The translations under genes and the position numbers were made by a program. The notes under the pieces are model-generated. The model saw nothing but the letters and a program-made list of their open reading frames with translations, was not told the origin of the DNA and searched no databases. Below, one piece after another: positions 17,205 through 30,246 of a stretch of DNA of 64,000 nt (position 1 is its first letter; each line of letters begins with the position of its first letter). Origin of the DNA: Mesorhizobium sp. (GTDB lineage: Bacteria; Pseudomonadota; Alphaproteobacteria; Rhizobiales; Rhizobiaceae); NCBI GenBank assembly GCA_019635735.1, contig JAHBYX010000004.1, positions 277,647 through 341,646 on the forward strand. The letters run 5' to 3'.

Positions 17205-17233
17205 CTTGAAAAGGGTTCGTTTCATTCCCAAAT
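17205..17233 (+). promoter_or_regulatory. Likely heat-shock (sigma-32/RpoH) promoter of hsp20
   Basis: CTTGAA at 17205-17210, 16-base spacer, CCCAAAT at 17227-17233. This resembles the RpoH consensus of alphaproteobacteria. It lies about 100 bases upstream of the hsp20 start, leaving room for a structured leader. Confidence 0.5.
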
Positions 17234-17239
17234 CATCGG

Positions 17240-17340
17240 TGTGGCCGCCTCCAAGGGGCCGCTGGCAGACAGGAGACGCCCGATGCGGGTTTCCGTCGGT
17301 CTGTCATCAACGCAAACCTGTTGCTCAAGGGAGAACACCC
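17240..17340 (+). promoter_or_regulatory. ROSE-like RNA thermometer in the hsp20 leader
   Basis: The leader contains a small hairpin (CCCGATGCGGG) and, right before the start codon, GTTGCTCAAGGGAGAAC at 17320-17336. There GTT pairs with AAC and CTC with GAG, leaving a bulged G and hiding the GGGAG ribosome site. A UUGCU strand opposing the Shine-Dalgarno with a bulged G is the signature of ROSE elements of rhizobial small heat-shock genes. Confidence 0.6.
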
Positions 17341-17808
17341 ATGCGTCACGTTGATTTTTCGCCGCTCTATCGTTCCACGGTCGGCTTCGACCGTCTCTTC
17401 TCTATGCTGGACCAGATCGGCCAGCCGGATAGCGGCCAGACCTACCCCCCCTACAATATCGAGCGCACCGGCGAGGACGCCTATCGCGTCACCATGGCGG
17501 TCGCCGGCTTCGGCGAGAACGAGATCTCGATCGAAGCCCATCGCAACGTCCTGACCGTCAAGGGCGAGAAGGCCGAAGAGAGCGCCAACGAAGGCGCTGA
17601 ACTCCTCTATCGCGGCATCGCGTCCCGCGCGTTCGAGCGCCGCTTCCAGCTCGCCGACCATGTCGAGGTAACGGGCGCGACGCTGAAGAACGGCCTGCTG
17701 CACGTCGATCTCAAGCGGAACATCCCGGAAGAGATGAAGCCGCGCAAGATCGCGATTGCGACCTCTGCGAAGCCTTCGAAGCAGATCGAGGCCAAAGCGG
17801 CCGCGTAG
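17341..17808 (+). CDS. Small heat-shock protein, Hsp20/IbpA family
   Basis: 155 residues. The N-terminus 'MRHVDFSPLYRSTVGFDRLF' is the class A rhizobial IbpA-type start. The alpha-crystallin domain spans about residues 35-130 ('YNIERTGEDAYRVTMAVAGF', 'NVLTVKGEKAEE', 'FQLADHVEVTGATLKNGLLH'), with the C-terminal 'PRKIAI' motif of the I-x-I type. ATP-independent holdase chaperone. Start at 17341 after GGGAGAACACCC; a longer frame to 17206 would include the promoter. Confidence 0.93.
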   Translation: MRHVDFSPLYRSTVGFDRLFSMLDQIGQPDSGQTYPPYNIERTGEDAYRVTMAVAGFGENEISIEAHRNVLTVKGEKAEESANEGAELLYRGIASRAFERRFQLADHVEVTGATLKNGLLHVDLKRNIPEEMKPRKIAIATSAKPSKQIEAKAAA

Positions 17809-17831
17809 TCCGACCTTCACGGCATATCACG

Positions 17832-17860
17832 GCGGCGCCTTCGGGCGCCGCTTTCGTTTT
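17832..17860 (+). terminator. Rho-independent terminator after hsp20
   Basis: GCGGCGCC-TTCG-GGCGCCGC followed by TTTCGTTTT: a perfect 8-bp stem with a UUCG tetraloop and T-rich tail, 23 bases after the hsp20 stop. Confidence 0.85.
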
Positions 17861-18249
17861 CAGTCCCTCAGAAAATCGGCGTGGCGGTGAACCAGCTTCC
17901 ATTCGCCATCCTCGCGCCGGAACAGTTCGGTCACGCGCAGGTCCATCGCGACCGCCCTTCCGTCCATGTCCAAAATCGCCCTCTGAATGCCGCACCAATA
18001 GGCGATGTCGTCACCTTCGGCCGACTGGAGTATCTCCAGCCGGCTCTCGCCATCTGGTCCAAAATGCGACGCTCCCGCCCGAAAGGACTCGATGATCGGA
18101 GACCTCCCGGTGACCACCTTGCCGTCCGGGCCGAAGAAGGTCGACGGCTCGGATTCGGACGTCAGCTGTTCGACCTGGTCGGAACGCCCGCGGCTGTAGG
18201 CCTCTGCCGCGGCCTCGCGACGGTTCATGAATTCCGCGAACGACGACAT
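17860..18249 (-). CDS. SnoaL-like / NTF2-fold protein (DUF4440 type)
   Basis: 129 residues from ATG 18249 ('MSSFAEFMNRREAAAEAYSR'). The NTF2-like layout is seen in 'STFFGPDGKVVTG' near residue 47 and the C-terminal 'LRVTELFRREDGEWKLVHRH', which is diagnostic for DUF4440/SnoaL_3 proteins. The members act as small-molecule binders or isomerase-like enzymes; the role here is unknown. It converges on hsp20 and shares its terminator region. A longer frame to 18345 lacks a ribosome site. Confidence 0.8.
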   Translation of the reverse strand: MSSFAEFMNRREAAAEAYSRGRSDQVEQLTSESEPSTFFGPDGKVVTGRSPIIESFRAGASHFGPDGESRLEILQSAEGDDIAYWCGIQRAILDMDGRAVAMDLRVTELFRREDGEWKLVHRHADFLRD

Positions 18250-18357
18250 CGTGTGGCTCCATTCGGGTGGACGGCACATTGCCATCAGCCGATCTAGGAG
18301 ACCCAGGTTCGCCGAGCCAGCCTGAGCCGGCGAACCTCCTGACAATCGGGGCAGGAT

Positions 18358-19413
18358 CTATTTCGAGATGAGAAGCTCGCGAAACGCGTCGATATCTTCG
18401 TGACGGGTTGCGAAGCTCGTCACGAAGCGGCAGAGCGTTTCGTCGTCGCCGATCAAGCCCTCGAAGGCGGCTGGTCTTGCCCAGGGGTAGAAGCGGGCGC
18501 CTTTGCCGGTGAGGTCGTCCACCAGGGCCGTCGGTATAATCGCAAAGACCTCGTTGGCGTCCGGCGTCCAGGCGAGCTTCACGCGGTTCGACGAGGAGAG
18601 GACTTCCGACAGGCTCTGCGCCATCGCATTCGAATGGCGCGCCATGTCGAGCCAGAGATTTCCTTCGAAATAGGCTTCGAACTGCGCCGAGATGAAGCGG
18701 GACTTGGAGAAGAGCTGAGCCGCCCGCTTGCGCAGGAAGGGAATATCGGCGGCCCTCGCCGGATCGAGCACCACGAGGGCCTCGGCGCACCAGCAGCCAT
18801 TCTTGGTGCCGCCGAACGAGACGAGGTCGACTCCGCGCTTCCAGGTCATCTCGGCAGGCGTCGTGTCCAGCGCCACGAGCGCGTTGGCAAAGCGGGCGCC
18901 GTCCATGTGGAGCGGAAGGCCGTTCGACCGGGCGACCTTGCCGACCGCCTCGATCTCGTCGAGCGAGTAGACGGTGCCGATCTCGGTTGCCTGGGTGATC
19001 GAGACGGCCATGGGCTGGCCATGATGGACGAACTCCGCCGGATAGCGGGCGATCGCCGCGGTGAGGGCGGACGGGTCGATCTTGCCCAATGGGCCCTCGA
19101 CCGGACAGAGCCGCGCGCCGCCGGTGAAGTATTCCGGCGCGCCGCATTCATCGACGATCATATGCGCTTCCGAGTGGCAGAACGCGACGCCGCCGGGCCG
19201 GTTGCTGGCCGCCATGGCAAGCGAGTTCGCCGCCGTTCCCGTGCCTACAAAGAAGACCGCCACCTCGCGCTCGAAGATGCGGCTGAATATGTCGTTGACC
19301 GCCTTGTCGAGGTCGCTCGAGCCGTAGGCCGGCGCAAAGCCGTCGGCTTGCCGGACCAGGCTCTCGGCGATCCTGGGGTGGGCGCCTGCCCAATTGTCGG
19401 AGGAAAAAATCAT
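18358..19413 (-). CDS. Low-specificity L-threonine aldolase family (beta-eliminating lyase, PLP)
   Basis: 351 residues from ATG 19413 ('MIFSSDNWAGAHPRI'). It has the fold-type-I PLP features of threonine aldolases: 'VGTGTAANSLAMAA' near residue 57, 'HMDGARFANALVA', and the catalytic Lys in 'DLVSFGGTKNGCWCAEALVV'. It cleaves L-(allo-)threonine and related beta-hydroxy amino acids to glycine plus aldehyde (family reaction). The usual N-terminal start of the family is close to this ATG; an in-frame start at 19518 would add 35 residues with no domain content. Confidence 0.87.
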   Translation of the reverse strand: MIFSSDNWAGAHPRIAESLVRQADGFAPAYGSSDLDKAVNDIFSRIFEREVAVFFVGTGTAANSLAMAASNRPGGVAFCHSEAHMIVDECGAPEYFTGGARLCPVEGPLGKIDPSALTAAIARYPAEFVHHGQPMAVSITQATEIGTVYSLDEIEAVGKVARSNGLPLHMDGARFANALVALDTTPAEMTWKRGVDLVSFGGTKNGCWCAEALVVLDPARAADIPFLRKRAAQLFSKSRFISAQFEAYFEGNLWLDMARHSNAMAQSLSEVLSSSNRVKLAWTPDANEVFAIIPTALVDDLTGKGARFYPWARPAAFEGLIGDDETLCRFVTSFATRHEDIDAFRELLISK

Positions 19414-19760
19414 TGCGTTGCCCGCTGCCACTGTTTCGGGCGGACAATGTTCATTGGTGAGCCCGTACGCAAGCCTGGCCTTCTGGGCTGACAGGGTGGG
19501 GAGCCGCGCGCCTAGCACCTGCGCGAAATAATATTACGCGGCGCTTCGGGTCGAGGCATGAAAAATGCGCCTGGAAGGTTCGACGTTTGCATTTCGGTCT
19601 TGTGCGCCTGCAAGATTTCTGGCATACGAAATATAGGACAGCACTGCTGTCATATTAATCGTCGCTTAAATGGCCGGAAATGGCGTATCATCGCGCCACT
19701 CCGGCCTTGCGCGCGATAGGCGCGGGGACCGATTCCCCGATCGAACAGGAGGATGTAGCG
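19414..19760. other. Divergent promoter region between threonine aldolase and gltB
   Basis: About 350 bases. An AT-rich patch is present (for example around 19531 and 19610-19665). No palindrome, riboswitch or sRNA was recognised. AGGAGG at 19747-19752 is the gltB ribosome site. Confidence 0.5.
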
Positions 19761-24470
<4,710 letters not shown>

Positions 24471-24485
24471 TTGCGTGATCGCGTG

Positions 24486-24515
24486 TGCTGGCATATGTTG
24501 TGGCATATGCCAGCA
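24486..24515. promoter_or_regulatory. Palindromic operator of the vapBC module
   Basis: TGCTGGCATATG-TTGTGG-CATATGCCAGCA: a perfect 12-bp inverted repeat with a 6-base spacer, 11 bases before the vapB start codon and 15 bases after the gltB stop. The typical binding site for an autoregulating VapBC complex. Confidence 0.8.
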
Positions 24516-24526
24516 TGGAGGTAGCG

Positions 24527-24793
24527 ATGAATGCGCACGACGATACTTCTCGCACGGCCAGCTTGTTCCGGAACGGACGAAGCCAGGCAGTCAGAATACC
24601 GAAGGAGTTCGAGTTCGAGGGCGAGGAGGTCCTGATCACTCGTGATGCGAAGGGGAAGCTGACATTGGAGGAAGTGAAGAGGAAGCCGACCTTGCTGGAA
24701 ATCCTCGCAACGCTCAAGCCGTTGGGACCGGACGATCAGTTCCCCGATATCGACGAGAGCGATCTTCTGCCGCTGGACGATGTGAGGCTGTGA
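24527..24793 (+). CDS. vapB: VapB-type antitoxin (AbrB/SpoVT-like)
   Basis: 88 residues. The N-terminal swapped-hairpin AbrB-like motif is '[20 protein letters not shown]' with '[10 protein letters not shown]'. The polar/acidic C-terminal tail ('[20 protein letters not shown]') would wrap the toxin. Start ATG 24527 follows GGAGGTAGCG. It overlaps the toxin start (GTGA). GC content is visibly below that of gltB/gltD, suggesting acquisition. Confidence 0.88.
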   Translation: MNAHDDTSRTASLFRNGRSQAVRIPKEFEFEGEEVLITRDAKGKLTLEEVKRKPTLLEILATLKPLGPDDQFPDIDESDLLPLDDVRL

Positions 24794-25194
24794 CCTTCTA
24801 CCTTTTGGACACGAATGCCGTCTCGAATCTTGCCGACAGGCCGGATGGTCCGGTTGCCCGGCAAATAGCCAACGTCGGTTTAGAGAATGTCGTGACCAGC
24901 GTGATCGTCAATGGAGAGATCGAGTTTGGCCTCGAGCTTAAGCAAAGCGCGCGACTGAGGGCGCAGATGGAGAAAGTGCTCTCAGCCTTGCCTATCCTTC
25001 CGTTCGAGCGGCCGGCCAGCAAGCACTATGGTGTGCTGAGGGCGGAGTTGAAACGACAGGGGCGACCGATAGGGCCGAACGACTTGCTGATCGCCGCCCA
25101 TGCATTGGCTCTCGATGCGACATTGGTGACAGCGAACGAGAGTGAATTTGCCCGCGTGCCGGGATTGAAGATCGAGAATTGGTTGCGCGCCTAG
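24790..25194 (+). CDS. vapC: VapC-type PIN-domain toxin ribonuclease
   Basis: 134 residues starting at GTG 24790, overlapping the vapB stop by four bases. The PIN-domain acidic residues are in place: Asp in '[13 protein letters not shown]', Glu in '[12 protein letters not shown]', Asp in '[14 protein letters not shown]' and a fourth acidic site in 'TANESEF'. Mg-dependent endoribonuclease, often cleaving initiator tRNA or rRNA (family knowledge). All catalytic residues are intact, so it should be active. gltD begins 23 bases after its stop. Confidence 0.9.
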   Translation: MTFYLLDTNAVSNLADRPDGPVARQIANVGLENVVTSVIVNGEIEFGLELKQSARLRAQMEKVLSALPILPFERPASKHYGVLRAELKRQGRPIGPNDLLIAAHALALDATLVTANESEFARVPGLKIENWLRA

Positions 25195-25217
25195 AGGCGC
25201 AGTTGAGCGAGATACGA

Positions 25218-26669
25218 ATGGGCAAGGTAACAGGCTTTCTCGAGATCGACCGGCAGGTGCACAAGTACCAGCCGGCCTCCGACCGCATCCGGCATTTCCG
25301 CGAGTTCACGCTGCCAATGTCGGACAAGGAGGTCGAGAAACAGGCGGCGCGCTGCATGGATTGCGGCGTGCCCTATTGCCATGGTCCGACGGGATGTCCG
25401 GTGCACAACCAGATCCCGGACTGGAACGACCTCGTCTACAATGGCGACTGGGACAGCGCGATCCGCAACCTCCATTCGACGAACAACTTCCCCGAATGGA
25501 CGGGCCGCATCTGCCCGGCGCCGTGCGAGGAGGCGTGTACGCTGAACCTCGAGGACATCCCCGTCGCGATCAAGACGATCGAACAGGCGATTGCCGACAA
25601 GGCGTACGAGACCGGCTATATCGTGCCGCAGCCCGCCGCGGCCAAGACGGGCAAGACGGTCGCGATCATCGGTTCGGGGCCGGCGGGCATGGCCGCCGCG
25701 CAGCAGCTTGGCCGCAGCGGCCACGAGGTGCATGTCTACGAGCGCGAGAGCCGCCCCGGCGGCCTGATGCGGTTCGGCATTCCCGACTTCAAGATTGAGA
25801 AGCGCTACGTCGACCGCCGTGTCGAGCAGATGCAGGGGGAAGGCGTGACCTTCTTCTGCAACGTCAATGTCGGCACGGACAAGCCGCTTGACGAGCTAAT
25901 CGCCGATTATGATGCGGTGCTCTATTGCGGCGGCTCGGAAAAGCCTCGGCCGGCGGGCATTCCCGGCACCGAGCTCGCCGGCGTGCACGATGCGATGCCG
26001 TATCTGGTACAGCAGAACAAGCGCGTCGGCGGCGAGCCGATCTCGTCGGCGGCCTGGCCGGCGGATCCGATCCTCGCCAACGGCAAGCATGTCGTGGTGG
26101 TGGGTGGCGGCGACACGGCGTCGGACTGCGTCGGCACGGCGTTTCGCCAGGGCGCGGTGCGCGTTACCCAGCTCGACATCCGCCCGCAGCCTCCTGCGAA
26201 GGAGGACAAGCTGACGGTCTGGCCCTATTGGGCGACCAAGATGCGCACCTCGTCGAGCCAGGCGGAAGGCGCCGAGCGCGAATTCCAGGTTGCGACGCTG
26301 GAGTTCGTCGGCGAGGACGGTGTCCTGACCGGCGTGAAATGCTGCGAGGTCGACGAGAGGCGTAAGCCGATCGCCGGCACCGAATTCGTCATTCGCGCGG
26401 ATCTGGCCTTCATCGCGATCGGCTTTGCCGGGCCGATCGAGAATGGGCTCGCGTCGAGCGTCGAGGGTCTCGGGCTGACGCGCGACGCACGCGGTTCGAC
26501 CAACGTGGTCGCCAACGACAAGGACTACCGCACCACCATCGACAAGCTGTTCGCGGCAGGCGACGTGAGGCGGGGCCAATCGCTAGTAGTCTGGGCGATC
26601 CGCGAGGGCCGCCAGGCGGCGCGCTCCATCGACGAGTATCTGATGGGATCCACGGTCCTGCCGCGATAG
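25218..26669 (+). CDS. gltD: Glutamate synthase (NADPH) small subunit
   Basis: 483 residues. N-terminal 4Fe-4S cysteine clusters ('CMDCGVPYCHGPTGCPVHN', 'CPAPCEEACTL'), FAD-binding GxGxxG in 'VAIIGSGPAGMAAAQQLG', NADPH-binding 'VVVVGGGDTASDC' and the C-terminal 'LFAAGDVRRGQSLVVWAI'. It passes electrons from NADPH to GltB. It begins shortly after vapC; its own ribosome site is weak, so it probably depends on read-through from the gltB/vapBC transcript. Confidence 0.96.
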   Translation: MGKVTGFLEIDRQVHKYQPASDRIRHFREFTLPMSDKEVEKQAARCMDCGVPYCHGPTGCPVHNQIPDWNDLVYNGDWDSAIRNLHSTNNFPEWTGRICPAPCEEACTLNLEDIPVAIKTIEQAIADKAYETGYIVPQPAAAKTGKTVAIIGSGPAGMAAAQQLGRSGHEVHVYERESRPGGLMRFGIPDFKIEKRYVDRRVEQMQGEGVTFFCNVNVGTDKPLDELIADYDAVLYCGGSEKPRPAGIPGTELAGVHDAMPYLVQQNKRVGGEPISSAAWPADPILANGKHVVVVGGGDTASDCVGTAFRQGAVRVTQLDIRPQPPAKEDKLTVWPYWATKMRTSSSQAEGAEREFQVATLEFVGEDGVLTGVKCCEVDERRKPIAGTEFVIRADLAFIAIGFAGPIENGLASSVEGLGLTRDARGSTNVVANDKDYRTTIDKLFAAGDVRRGQSLVVWAIREGRQAARSIDEYLMGSTVLPR

Positions 26670-26690
26670 GCAGGGCCAGAGGCGGTCGCG

Positions 26691-27914
26691 TCAGTTCGCG
26701 ATCGCGGTCGTCTTGTCGGCGTCGGGCTTAACTTCAGCCGCCGACTCCGGTGCGATGCCATTGCCGAAATCGTCGGCCCTGCCCGCGACCGGGCTCGGTG
26801 CGATGCCCTCTTTCGTGAGCTTCTCCGCGGCCGTCTGCGACTTGGCCGCGCCCGGCACGAAGGTCGCCCCGAGAAGTTCCTGGCCGCCGTCGAGTTCGGG
26901 ATCCGTCAGGGAGATCGGAACGGTGCGCTCTATGTCTGCGGGGGAGGACACACCTCCGGGCAGCTGGGGGGCGAGGCCGTTCGGGCCTAGCGCCCCGATC
27001 TGTGCCGGCTTGGCCGTGCCGAGGATCTTCTCCAGCGGCTTCTCCGCATAGAAGGCGACTTTCCGCTTGCCGGGCCGGGTCAGGTTGATGCCGTTCTCGC
27101 CGGAGCGCAATTTGACGGGATTGCCGTTGATGTCGGGACCGGTGGTGACGAACGCGCCGTTCTCGTCGACGAAGCCGTCCCAGATGTCGACGAAAGCACC
27201 GCCGGCCGCTTCAGATACCGAGCGGTAGACGTCGTTGTAGGCAAGCATATCGGACGCCATGGTCGAGTTCTTGAAAGACGGCATCCCGACCCAGACGAGC
27301 GGTATATTGCGATCTCTCACCGCCTTGGCGAGGTTGGTCGCGCGACGCTCGTATTCCTTCATCCAGTTCTCTGATCGCTTGGGTTCGCGGACGTCGCCGA
27401 CACGCATCTCCTGGCGATCGTTCGCGCCGAGCATGATCACGACCACGGCCGGCTTCTCGGCTTCGATGATCGGTCCGATCTCGGCCGGCCAGTCATAATG
27501 GTCGTCTCGAACGATGCCCGACGAACCGCTCGCCCTGGCGACGACTCTCACGCCGGGAACGGCGAGGTAGGCGCTTTCCAGTCCTTCCGCCAGACCGCTT
27601 GCCAGGAAATCGCCGACGACGAGCACGACGCGGGCATCCTCCGCCTTGGCGACGGCTTCGGGAGCCGGAACGCCGGTGTCGTTACTCGAAGGGGTACGGC
27701 GCTTGATCGTCGCCCGGGGTTGCTTGCGCGGCGCTTCGGCCTCGCGCTGCTTGCCTGGGCGAAAAAGGAGATCGAACAGCGAACGCGGACGATCCTGGGC
27801 GAAGCCGGGCGCGACAGCCGATCCGAGAAACGCCAAGGCCACCGCGATCGTGAAGAAGATCGAGATGGTCCTGGCCGAGGTTTTCCGGAGTGCCGTGTGC
27901 CGCAAATTCACCAC
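26691..27914 (-). CDS. DUF459 SGNH-hydrolase-like exported protein
   Basis: About 407 residues from GTG 27914, which overlaps the upstream transglycosylase stop by one base (GTG 27911 and TTG 27905 are alternatives; no ATG exists). The N-terminal membrane anchor or signal is 'ISIFFTIAVALAFLGSAVAP'. The SGNH-like core runs from 'VVLVVGDFLASGLAEGL' (Phe replaces the Ser nucleophile of GDS) through 'VVIMLGANDRQEM' to 'RPGKRKVAFYAEKPL'. An Asp/Glu/Pro-rich C-terminal tail is low-complexity. In Rhizobiales this gene commonly follows an MltB-type enzyme, implying an envelope role. Confidence 0.8.
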   Translation of the reverse strand: MVNLRHTALRKTSARTISIFFTIAVALAFLGSAVAPGFAQDRPRSLFDLLFRPGKQREAEAPRKQPRATIKRRTPSSNDTGVPAPEAVAKAEDARVVLVVGDFLASGLAEGLESAYLAVPGVRVVARASGSSGIVRDDHYDWPAEIGPIIEAEKPAVVVIMLGANDRQEMRVGDVREPKRSENWMKEYERRATNLAKAVRDRNIPLVWVGMPSFKNSTMASDMLAYNDVYRSVSEAAGGAFVDIWDGFVDENGAFVTTGPDINGNPVKLRSGENGINLTRPGKRKVAFYAEKPLEKILGTAKPAQIGALGPNGLAPQLPGGVSSPADIERTVPISLTDPELDGGQELLGATFVPGAAKSQTAAEKLTKEGIAPSPVAGRADDFGNGIAPESAAEVKPDADKTTAIAN

Positions 27915-29134
27915 TACCTCTGACGAAGCGTCGTCAGCACTTCCTTGCTCGGGTGACCGTCGGCGGCGAGGCCGGCGCGCTCCTGGAATGCCTTGATCGC
28001 CTGGCGGGAGCCATCGCCGATCTTGCCGTCCAGCTTGCCGTCGTAATAGCCGAGCGTGAGAAGACGCTTCTGCAATTCCTGCTTCTCCGCGAAAGTCAGC
28101 TTCGTGAACGGCCGGTTCCAGTCGTTCACGAGACTGCCATAGCCCGCGATCTGGTCGGCAAGAAGGCCAACCGCCAGCGCGTATTTGTCGGCGTTGTTGT
28201 AGGCCTTCAGCACGAAGAAGTTCTTCGTCGCCAGGAACGCCGGGCCGGAGCGGCCATCGAGCGCCTTGAGTTCGGCTGACTGGCCGGTGTCGCGGAACGG
28301 CTTGCCGTTCGCGCGCGTGACACCGATGTCGGCCCATTTGCCGATCGACATCTTGCCGCCGGGGAACTTGCGGCCCTGCGGAAGGGAGACTTCGTAGCCC
28401 CAGGTCTGGCCGGAGCGCCAGCCGTTCTTGGCGAGAAGGTTAGCGGCGGTGGCGAGTGCGTCGGGGACGGAGTTCCAGATGTCGCGCCGGCCGTTGCCGT
28501 CGAAATCGACGCCGTAGGCAATGAAGCTCGTTGGAATGAACTGCGTATGACCCATCGCACCGGCCCAGGAACCGGTCAGGTGACTCTCGTCGATGTCGCC
28601 CCGCTGCAGGATCTTGAGCGCGGCGAGCAGCTGCGTGCGGGCGAACTTGGCGCGCCTCTTGTCGCCATAGGCCAGCGTCGAGAGCGAGCGCACGACATTG
28701 CGCATCACCTTGTCGTTCTTGAGGATCTCGCCATAGTTCGATTCCATCGACCAGATGGCGAGCAGGATGTGTCGATCGACGCCGAAGCGCGCTTCGATCT
28801 TGTCCAGCGTCGACCTGTATTTGCGCGCCATTTCGCGCCCGACCCGCACCGAATCCTCGTGGACGCGGTTGTCGAAGTAATCCCACACGGGCGCGGTGAA
28901 TTCGGGCTGGTAGCGCGCCTTTTCCAGAACCTCCGCGTCCGGCTCGCTCACACCGCGAAACGCGCGGTCGAACGTCGTGCCCGAAATCCCGGCACTGGCG
29001 GCGGTGCCGCGGAAATCTGCGATCCAGCGCTTGAAGCCGGCATCGGCGTAGGCGGGCGCCGCCGAAGCCATCGCACCGAGCGCCAAGGCGAGGGCGGCAG
29101 CCCCCGTGCGGATCGTCGTCTTGCGAATGAACAT
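27914..29134 (-). CDS. Lytic murein transglycosylase, MltB type, with peptidoglycan-binding domain
   Basis: 406 residues from ATG 29134 (GGAGG eight bases upstream). Signal peptide 'GAAALALALGAMASAAPAYA'. The SLT_2 domain has its catalytic Glu in 'LLAIWSMESNYGEILKND' and the 'GAMGHTQFIPTSF' and 'DIWNSVPDALATAANLL' motifs. The C-terminal PG_binding_1 domain runs 'LQKRLLTLGYYDGKLDGKIG' to 'LTTLRQR'. It cleaves the MurNAc-GlcNAc bond to form anhydro-muropeptides in the periplasm. Forms an operon with the DUF459 gene. Confidence 0.93.
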   Translation of the reverse strand: MFIRKTTIRTGAAALALALGAMASAAPAYADAGFKRWIADFRGTAASAGISGTTFDRAFRGVSEPDAEVLEKARYQPEFTAPVWDYFDNRVHEDSVRVGREMARKYRSTLDKIEARFGVDRHILLAIWSMESNYGEILKNDKVMRNVVRSLSTLAYGDKRRAKFARTQLLAALKILQRGDIDESHLTGSWAGAMGHTQFIPTSFIAYGVDFDGNGRRDIWNSVPDALATAANLLAKNGWRSGQTWGYEVSLPQGRKFPGGKMSIGKWADIGVTRANGKPFRDTGQSAELKALDGRSGPAFLATKNFFVLKAYNNADKYALAVGLLADQIAGYGSLVNDWNRPFTKLTFAEKQELQKRLLTLGYYDGKLDGKIGDGSRQAIKAFQERAGLAADGHPSKEVLTTLRQR

Positions 29135-29326
29135 CCTTGCCTCCATCGTCATCCAGGATGCCGATTCATCGGAGAATTGGGTTAGGATTCAGTTTACCAT
29201 AGGGACGTCTTGGAAATGGAACGTCAAGCGCCGTTTGCAGTTAGTCACCACCGCCGAATTCAGTATTTTTCAATTTCGGCATGAAAGTGTCGCGCGCGGC
29301 CGGAGCCGGGATTGCGGAGGAAAAGT

Positions 29327-30220
29327 GTGACCAACAAGAAGATTCGCAAGGCTGTGTTTCCGGTGGCGGGCCTCGGCACGAGGTTCCTTCCCGCGACCAA
29401 GGCGATACCCAAGGAGATGCTGACCGTCGTCGACAAGCCGGTGATCCAGTATGTCGTGGACGAGGCGCGCGAGGCGGGCATCGAGCATTTCATCTTCGTC
29501 ACCGGACGCAACAAGGCGGTGATCGAAGACCATTTCGACATCCAGTTCGAGCTCAACGCGACGCTGCGCGAACGCGGCAAGACCGAGCCGCTCGAACGGC
29601 TGGCCGCCATGCAGCCCGCCGCGGGCACGACCAGCTTCACCCGACAGCAGGAGCCGCTCGGCCTCGGCCATGCCGTCTGGTGCGCGCGCGAACTGGTCGG
29701 CGACGAGCCGTTCGCACTGCTGTTGCCCGATATGATCATGCAATCGCGGAAAAGCTGCATGGCCGAGATGGCAGAGCTCTACGAGCACACCGGCGGGAAC
29801 GTGATCGCACTCCAGGAATGCGACCCCGCCGAGGCGCATAAATACGGCATCGTCGGCAAGGGCCGCGATGTGCGCAACGGTTTCGAGATCACGAAAATGG
29901 TCGAGAAGCCGAAACCGGGCACGGCACCCTCCAGTCTCTACATCAACGGCCGCTACATCCTGCAGCCCGAGATATTCAAGATCCTCGCGACGCAGGAGCG
30001 CGGCGCCGGCAACGAGATCCAGCTCACCGACGCGATGCTGACGCTGGCGAAATCACAGCCGTTCCACGGCGTCCACTATCGCGGCAGGACGTTCGATTGC
30101 GGTTCGCCGGAAGGCTTCATCGAGGCCAACATCGCCTTCGGCCTGTGGCGTCCCGACATGCACGCACATGTCCTGTCGGCGATCGAACGGCTGTCGACCG
30201 AGGTCGCGCCGCCGCAGTGA
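29327..30220 (+). CDS. galU: UTP-glucose-1-phosphate uridylyltransferase
   Basis: 297 residues from GTG 29327, chosen because GGAGG lies just upstream (a TTG at 29312 is the alternative). The nucleotidyltransferase motif is '[20 protein letters not shown]', followed by 'LPDMIM', 'KYGIVGKG' and 'MVEKPKPG', with '[16 protein letters not shown]' at the end. It makes UDP-glucose for exopolysaccharide, lipopolysaccharide and cyclic glucan. Divergent from the transglycosylase and convergent with the beta-barrel gene. Confidence 0.95.
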   Translation: MTNKKIRKAVFPVAGLGTRFLPATKAIPKEMLTVVDKPVIQYVVDEAREAGIEHFIFVTGRNKAVIEDHFDIQFELNATLRERGKTEPLERLAAMQPAAGTTSFTRQQEPLGLGHAVWCARELVGDEPFALLLPDMIMQSRKSCMAEMAELYEHTGGNVIALQECDPAEAHKYGIVGKGRDVRNGFEITKMVEKPKPGTAPSSLYINGRYILQPEIFKILATQERGAGNEIQLTDAMLTLAKSQPFHGVHYRGRTFDCGSPEGFIEANIAFGLWRPDMHAHVLSAIERLSTEVAPPQ

Positions 30221-30246
30221 CGCCTCAGGCGGCTGGAGACGGCTGC

